Assembly: GCA_025765595.1 (NCBI GenBank)
Contig: JAIVFH010000438.1
Span: 1-20,081, forward strand
Direction of reading: 5' to 3'
Source: Obelidium mucronatum
Taxonomy: Eukaryota; Chytridiomycota; Chytridiomycetes; Chytridiales; Chytriomycetaceae
Length of the DNA stretch: 20,081 bases
Every line of letters starts with the position of its first letter. Position 1 is the stretch's first letter. Made by a program: the position numbers and the translations under genes. The notes under the pieces are model-generated. The model did no database searches, was not told the origin of the DNA, and saw only the letters and a list, made by a program, of their open reading frames with translations. Shown here piece by piece: positions 14,696 to 20,081 of the stretch.

Positions 14696-15549
14696 CACAA
14701 AAATACTCTACAGAGGGCTGAACCGCAGAGACAACGAAGAATGTTAACCAATGAGCACAAAACCGTAATATGGCGATTTTTTGTCGGACCTGGGAATGAA
14801 TAAAAGGGGGTTAACCGTCAACAATCGATCATGAAATCCAAATCCAACTCAACACAGCGAATCAAACCTTAAAAAGATTTGTACGTCGAAGAATAGAGAA
14901 AGGAAGAATCGTTGCTGAAGCGTGATTTCGTTGATTCAAAGGTAACAATGTCCGAGAGCAATGATCCTGATGCATGCACTAAGTTAGGCCTCAGAAATGA
15001 TTTGTGAAGCGAAACAAAACGAATTGGTTTGTTTTAAGATCCAAATATACTCAGGCGATGTTGAAAGTTGGGTTGAGCTCCATGTCTCCTTTTCTTCTGG
15101 GTCCTCTGTCATAACGGGGTGACACTCCCAAACACAGTCATTCAGGCAGGGTCCATTCAGTGTACCTTAAGTCCTTAGAGACAGCTGATATATGGGTTTT
15201 GTTCTCGAGCGAAAGAGCTGTTGTGCTGTTCAACGGTCTAGGCTCATTTAGGAAAATAAGGATACGCGTTTTTAGCAGCTATCTTTCACGGAGAAGCTCA
15301 TTAGACTGTATATGAAGAGAATACGCACTGTATAAGATGGTGGAAACTCAAACACGTTGCTGAGTGATGGTAGTGGGTGGTCGGAATTTGTGGATTCAAA
15401 AAAAAGGGATACAGTTCAACCATTGCCGCTCATCTCAATAAATAAATGTAAATAGAGATAAATTTCGTTCTTATCAAAATTGAAAAAACACTTCAAGTCC
15501 TTTTGAGAATACAACTTCCAAAAAATGCACAAGTCCTACATTGCCAACC
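14696..15549. other. Intergenic region, likely cyclin promoter and TPX2 3' flank
   Basis: This 854-bp stretch contains no open frame above about 60 codons on either strand and no recognisable tRNA or rRNA. It is moderately AT-rich without long repeats. One ACGCGT (about 15264-15269) matches the MluI cell-cycle box bound by fungal MBF, some 570 bp upstream of the cyclin ATG. A single hit is weak evidence, because ACGCGT also occurs by chance elsewhere in the window. A 5' UTR or non-coding RNA cannot be excluded. Confidence 0.45.
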
Positions 15550-18458
15550 TCAAAACCCCCCGGAAGTAGCAACACCATCTGAATCGACCCATTCTACTGG
15601 CGCTGCCCATTCTTTCTTGCTTCTTGCACTGCCAGAAACTGCATTGCGCTCTACACCGATCACTTCAAACTCGCCGTGAGGAACATCAAACTCCTCATCT
15701 TCTGATGATCCTGGAATTTTCTTCACCTCAAAATATTGAACATCACTTGTTTCAGCCCCATGGTGTTCCCTTTCGGCTGCAACGGCAGTACTACCTTCTC
15801 CATCGGCGAACAGGTGGCGGCGCCGAGGGCTGTTTATGTTCATCATTTTTGTCCTCAAACGAGCCAGCCTCTCCCTCTTGTCCTTCAACATGGGGCTTTC
15901 AGGCTCAGTCAATCGGCGTTGACTTGCGTGAATCTGAATCCCAGGAAACTGGCGGACTGGTTGAGCTTGAAACACCTGCTCTTGTCTCAACCTCCTTACT
16001 TCTTGGCGCTCCAATTCCTAAAAACATGCGAATTAAACTCAGTTACTTCAAACATACTAATTACCTCTCGTTCCAATCGTGCGAGCTCTCTCAACTCATC
16101 TTCTTCTCTCTCCCTTTCGCGCTTCGCTTCTTCAAACATCCGACGCTCCTCAACTCGGCAATCCGTATGAAGCAAAATTGGTTCCGGCAGAGTAGGAGGC
16201 TTGCTACTCTTTTTAGGAACAAAAGGCTCAACCATTGGAACTGGTTGAGCAACAAACTTGGTGCCCGGAACTAGGTCTTGAGAAGCGATATCAAAAGCAC
16301 TTCCTTGAAAAGCACTACGTGGTTGAAGTGAATGGGTAAGCAGATGGAATGGCTCTGGTTCAGTTGGTGGTCGAGGCTTCACTTCAGGAAGGGGCTGAGG
16401 CAATTCACATTTGAGCATCCACAAGCAGCAAAAAAAGTTAAAACATACATCAACTGCCGATAAATCAGGAACAGGATTTGCATGAAATTCTCTCTTTCTT
16501 TCTTCTTCTTGTTGCTGTCTTTTCAGCGAATCTTCAAATTCTCTAAGTTTCTTAAGCCGCATTTCTTCACCAGGCAAATGGACTTCGCCCGGAAGAATCT
16601 GCCGATGCTCCAGAACAGGTTCAAATGGCTTTGTCCCAGCATATCGGATAGGGTTGGCCTTGATAATCTTGGGAGGACTTGCTGGACGAGTTGGGACGCT
16701 AGATGCAGAGCGAGAGAGTTTAGAGAAGTGAGGCGACTTTGGGACGGTCAGTGCGGGTTTGGTTGGAGGGGGTGCACCAATGTGGGGTTCTTTCAGAATC
16801 TGTTTGAAAAAAACGATCAGTCAGACTTTCGATCTAAATGATCTAAATGAAGCTGATACATACTTTCTTATTCACAGGCTGGGCTTTAAAACGCGGGGCT
16901 TTGGCGATCTCTTCAAGCTGGATTTCCTCCGTAGTTTTGGTGCTGCGGTTGTTATGTTATGTTATTATAAACACACAACAGGTTGGGAAATTACGCTTGA
17001 GGTTTCGCCCGATTCTTTGTTCTCAGCATTGGCGAGTGAGGCTTTGTCAATCTCGTCATCATTTGACCAGCCAGCTGGGCGCGCTGGGTTAGCATAATCA
17101 GATATCCGCTACAAATAACTAACAGTACTCACCGTTGTTGCTTTCGGGAGAGGTTTAAATCGATCAGGCACGTGCTGCTCAAACTGCTTGACTCGATTAA
17201 CAAGAGGAATAAACGGGCTCTTTTCTGAGTCTGCGAGACTCTTGCCATGATGTGAAGTTTCGTGGAATCGAAACGGTTGGGGTACAGTCAATTCAGACAT
17301 AGTTTTTTTCATAATAATCGGCTTGCGCTTCTTATTTTCGCGGTATTAATGGTTAGAATTCGATGGATGTGTCCTATCTACCTTAATTCCTGGACTCTTT
17401 GCTCTAAAAGGAGCCCGCTTGGTGAAGCTGAATTCTTTGGGAACAGTGGGACCCTTTCGAACAGCTGTAGATGTTGCAGAAGCGCCACCTCTATTCAAGT
17501 TGCCTGGAGCTGAAGCCGCTCTTCCTTTCATGCTTCTGGACTCTGATCCAGCGACCGAAGTCGTAGCGCGTGCCTTTGACGCAGCAGTACCTTCCAGTAG
17601 TCGAGCTTTCGCCTCTGGATCAGAAGCGACACGTCTCACAACAGGATTTGACTGTAGAGAAAGCTGATTGAACATTTTGGCGATATCAGTTGAGGTGGTG
17701 GCAGTCTTCCCGTGGAGAGCGCTGGTAGTTGTGCGCGTTGTAGCATGTGATGCTGTGGCTGGACGAGCAGGCGGCTTTTGGGATTTTATTGTTGCTGTCG
17801 ACGAAGACGCAGCCGTGCTTGGCCGAACGGGTCCTGCAGTTTTTGGTCGTGGTTGATTGTGAACGCGAGATGCTTTTGGAGTGGGGGCATCATCATCGAC
17901 AGAGTCAGCCTCAGAGACCATTTCAAGCTGATCGAGAAGAGCAGAAGGCCGGGCAACCCGTTGTCGCGCCTGTCATTGGCGAAGAATGGCGGCCGTCTAG
18001 CACGTTACTCCTCCATTAAAAACAAAAGATACAAAGAGGAAACGCGTTCAATAATTACCAAACCACGCATCTGCTTTTTCCTGTTTTTGCACGTTTGACC
18101 ACGGATTCTTTGAGTCATTTTCGAGGCCAGTTTCGCTCAACAATTCCTCTTCTTCGGCATTCAAAGCATCAAAATCAACGTATTTTGGCGCGGCAAATTC
18201 CCACTTGAGCTCGCTGTTGGGGGTCTTTTTCGCAGCGGATTGCTTAGGAGTGTTTGGTGCTTTGACGGGTGTCCTCACTGGCGGTCCACCCACCGAGCCT
18301 CTGCTATTCGAGGCAGAGGACGACGCAATACTGCTGATGCTTTCGGCGGATGAACTGGCGAGAGAGAGACAACCGAAGGCGCTGGAGAGTTGGGGCTTGA
18401 TGTTGACATGCTGTAGCCATGGTTGCTGAGCTTCGAGGGTTGCTGCTTGAGGTAGCAT
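15550..18458 (-). CDS. TPX2-like spindle assembly factor (Aurora A activator)
   Basis: Eight exons (18458-18059, 17872-17382, 17330-17133, 17083-16995, 16942-16864, 16799-16449, 16394-16065, 16017-15550) give about 801 aa (human 747). TPX2 binds microtubules, drives branching nucleation near chromatin after RanGTP release from importin, and activates Aurora A. WEFAAPKYVDF (residues 86-96) and DAWF (130-133) align with the Aurora-binding YSYDAPSDFINF and DSWF of human TPX2. FIPLVNRVKQFEQHVPDRF matches TYVPLAQQVEDFHKRTPNRY, and LTKPHSPMLRTKNRAK is the family's LTxPKSPxLxTKxR block. Five F/IxAxP motifs (FKAQPV, IKANPI, FHANPV, FVAQPV, FQAQPV) and a Glu/Arg-rich helix mark the C-terminal TPX2 domain. 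About 120 residues extend past the usual end. Exon 2 start is uncertain: only the acceptor near 17873 keeps phase, yet the 17969-17873 stretch also reads like protein. Confidence 0.88.
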
Positions 18459-18601
18459 GCACCTGGAGCTGCTGCTTTGAAGGGACGCGTGGTGGTGTTG
18501 TTGTATTGGTCATCGTGTTTGGTGCGAGAGGTGGTGGCATCCCTCAATAAAGTATTCAGAGTATTCTCGGACAAATATTGTTAATATATTATTTTCAGTT
18601 G

Positions 18602-20079
18602 TCAGAAATCATACTCTGCCAATCCCTCCGCAAGACTCTTTGCCCATGCTTTCTCCATCTCAACTCGAAATCGCTTTCTACGTGGGTTTTGTTCAGGCTC
18701 TAGCGGCGGGAAGGCGCGCTTTACATCGCGAATCAAGGATGGAACGAATGGGCCTTTGGTAGAATAAATCTTCTTTGCCGTTTCCTTTCATTGGAGAGAA
18801 AGAAACGCGTGATTTTGGTCGTTTGGGGCTATTCAAACGGTTCGTGATAGGATTGGAATATGAGACCCTGGAGAGGAGTTCTGGTGTTTTTTCAAAGGAC
18901 TTGATGGTCTTACAGAAATTCGGAGCGGTATAGCGTTTTTGGCTTTCAGCGGGGACGGAGTTTTCCTCGCTTGTGACTGCAGTTTAGGACGCTCATGACC
19001 ATGTGGTGATGGCTTGGTGGCCGATGCAAATTTTGCCGATGCGTGAGGGATTGGGACTTTCAAGTGAGGGGCAAAGGATTATGTTCATGTCCGAAAATAT
19101 CTCGCATGGTTTCACTTACGCGTCGATACGGAGAACTGATATGTCGCGCACTGAGACTTAATACGTTGAATATATCTCAAAATGTCCGATTTTTGATGCT
19201 CGAATTTCTGGACTTTCCGAGCAACTTCTGGATTTACTGTAAACATCATCATGCAAGACTGGAAAATATTTTCCGAAACAGAAAATGAAACTAACCGTTG
19301 TCGAGAAAGTATGATTCGTTTTCCTTGTCATCAAGTTTGTCAGAACGCGACATTTTTCCTGCTCCCGAAGCTCCAGATGTAAATGAATGGCCCCGTGGAG
19401 ATTTGGGTGAATTACTTGTTGTTTTGCGGCGAACCAATGGAGCGGCCACACCAAGCTCTGGTTTTTCCATCTCCGAGGGATAAATCTCTTTCTCATTCAC
19501 ATGTCTCACTACAAATTCCGGCGGATGTTGAGTTTGCCGATGTTTGTGTGTATAGTTGTTGTAGTACGTCCTTGTTTGACTCCCCCCATTACTCCTTCTT
19601 CGCAATTTTTCCTCCCAATGCTGGATGAAGTGATCCACCTATAGCCGGCCGCTTCGAAGCAGGAAGTTTATGAAACTTTGATGAGTCCTGTCGTGAGACT
19701 GTCCTGGACTTCGAAACCAAACTTGATGGACCGTTGATGATTCTGGGTTCATCCTCCCCCACACTGCCCCCCTTTGCTCAGATTTTCGCGAGACAGAGCG
19801 CTTGGTTTCATTTTCTCGTGAATTTGGACGCTGGTGCTTGGCTGAGATGGGTGATGCAACTCCGGGTTTGTTCTTCTTTTGTGACAATACTTGATGCACA
19901 TTGCCACCAACCGCACCCCCACTAGCCATTCTTTCTCTCGCCATACTATTTACTGCAATTTCTGCAGTCAATACCGTGGTATTCTCTCTTCTTTTTTTTC
20001 GGAGTGATTCTGAAGAATTGCTGACTCTGTGTGGACTGTTTGGATAGCTCGGTTTACCTCCGAGGCCTGGTGCCGCAGC
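18602..20079 (-). CDS. Unrecognised basic Ser/Pro-rich protein, 3' part (5' end beyond window)
   Basis: Five exons can be read: from the window edge to 19723 (or 19732), 19638-19296, 19236-19120, 19056-18839 and 18784-18602. They join in phase and end in TGA. I do not recognise the family. Most of the sequence looks disordered: basic, rich in Ser, Pro, Arg and Lys, with many SP sites (SPKSPRG, KTPSPLK, RPSSPLKK). Two parts look more ordered: PEVARKVQKFEHQKSDILRY (probably helical) and the last 60 residues, with GPFVPSLIRDVKRAFPPLEP followed by RRKRFRVEMEKAWAKSLAEG. The first intron ends in TAG that is in frame with both flanking exons, so unspliced RNA would stop there. The last intron is only 54 bp. 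The gene ends 143 bp upstream of the TPX2 ATG. A nuclear or spindle role is possible from composition only. Confidence 0.6.
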
Positions 20080-20081
20080 TG

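Noticed and set aside
14696..15549. tRNA or other RNA gene in the intergenic region
   Set aside because: No segment shows A- and B-box consensus with a foldable cloverleaf; fragments such as TGTTCAACGG fit poorly.
18839..18910. GTAAGA donor near 18914 in the unrecognised gene
   Set aside because: Using it leaves an intron too short or a frame with a stop; reading through to the GTTTGA donor at 18838 gives a 54-bp intron and a clean final exon.

Overview
The window comes from a eukaryotic nuclear genome, most likely a zoosporic (chytrid-type) fungus or another early-branching opisthokont. Seven protein-coding genes, five complete in my models, can be assembled. All seven lie on the minus strand. 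Their exons are separated by GT-AG introns that are mostly about 45-200 bp. The gene content combines animal-like parts (a cyclin E-like cyclin, a TPX2 homologue, a DMPK/MRCK/ROCK-type kinase) with fungus-sized introns and spacing. The organism assignment is inference.

Reading the minus strand from high to low coordinates: (1) the 3' part of an unrecognised basic, Ser/Pro-rich protein (20079-18602); (2) a TPX2-like spindle assembly factor (18458-15550); (3) an 854-bp gap with no supported gene; (4) a cyclin E-like cyclin in nine exons (14695-12706); (5) a 13-exon AGC kinase of about 1617 aa (12445-6651) with an MRCK-like kinase domain, a long coiled coil and a PH domain split by HR1-like and C1 modules; (6) an LCLAT1/AGPAT-type lysophospholipid acyltransferase in four exons (6449-4917); (7) an ANO10/Ist2-like anoctamin in four exons (4869-1698); (8) the 5' part of a membrane receptor with an extracellular dCache domain (1289 to beyond position 1), which shows an apparent one-base frameshift.

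The most unusual element is an array of 21 tiny perfect or near-perfect DNA hairpins (3001-3763). It fills most of the 894-bp second intron of the anoctamin gene. The stems are nearly invariant, and 20 of the 21 three-base loops obey one rule: TNC on one strand, GNA on the other.

Two functional groups stand out. The cyclin, TPX2 and kinase genes suggest control of G1/S entry, spindle assembly and the cortical cytoskeleton. The acyltransferase and anoctamin, only 47 bp apart, both concern membrane phospholipids. Exon limits were placed by eye from GT/AG sites and reading-frame phase. Cumulative phase closes to whole codons for the kinase, cyclin, acyltransferase, anoctamin and TPX2 models.
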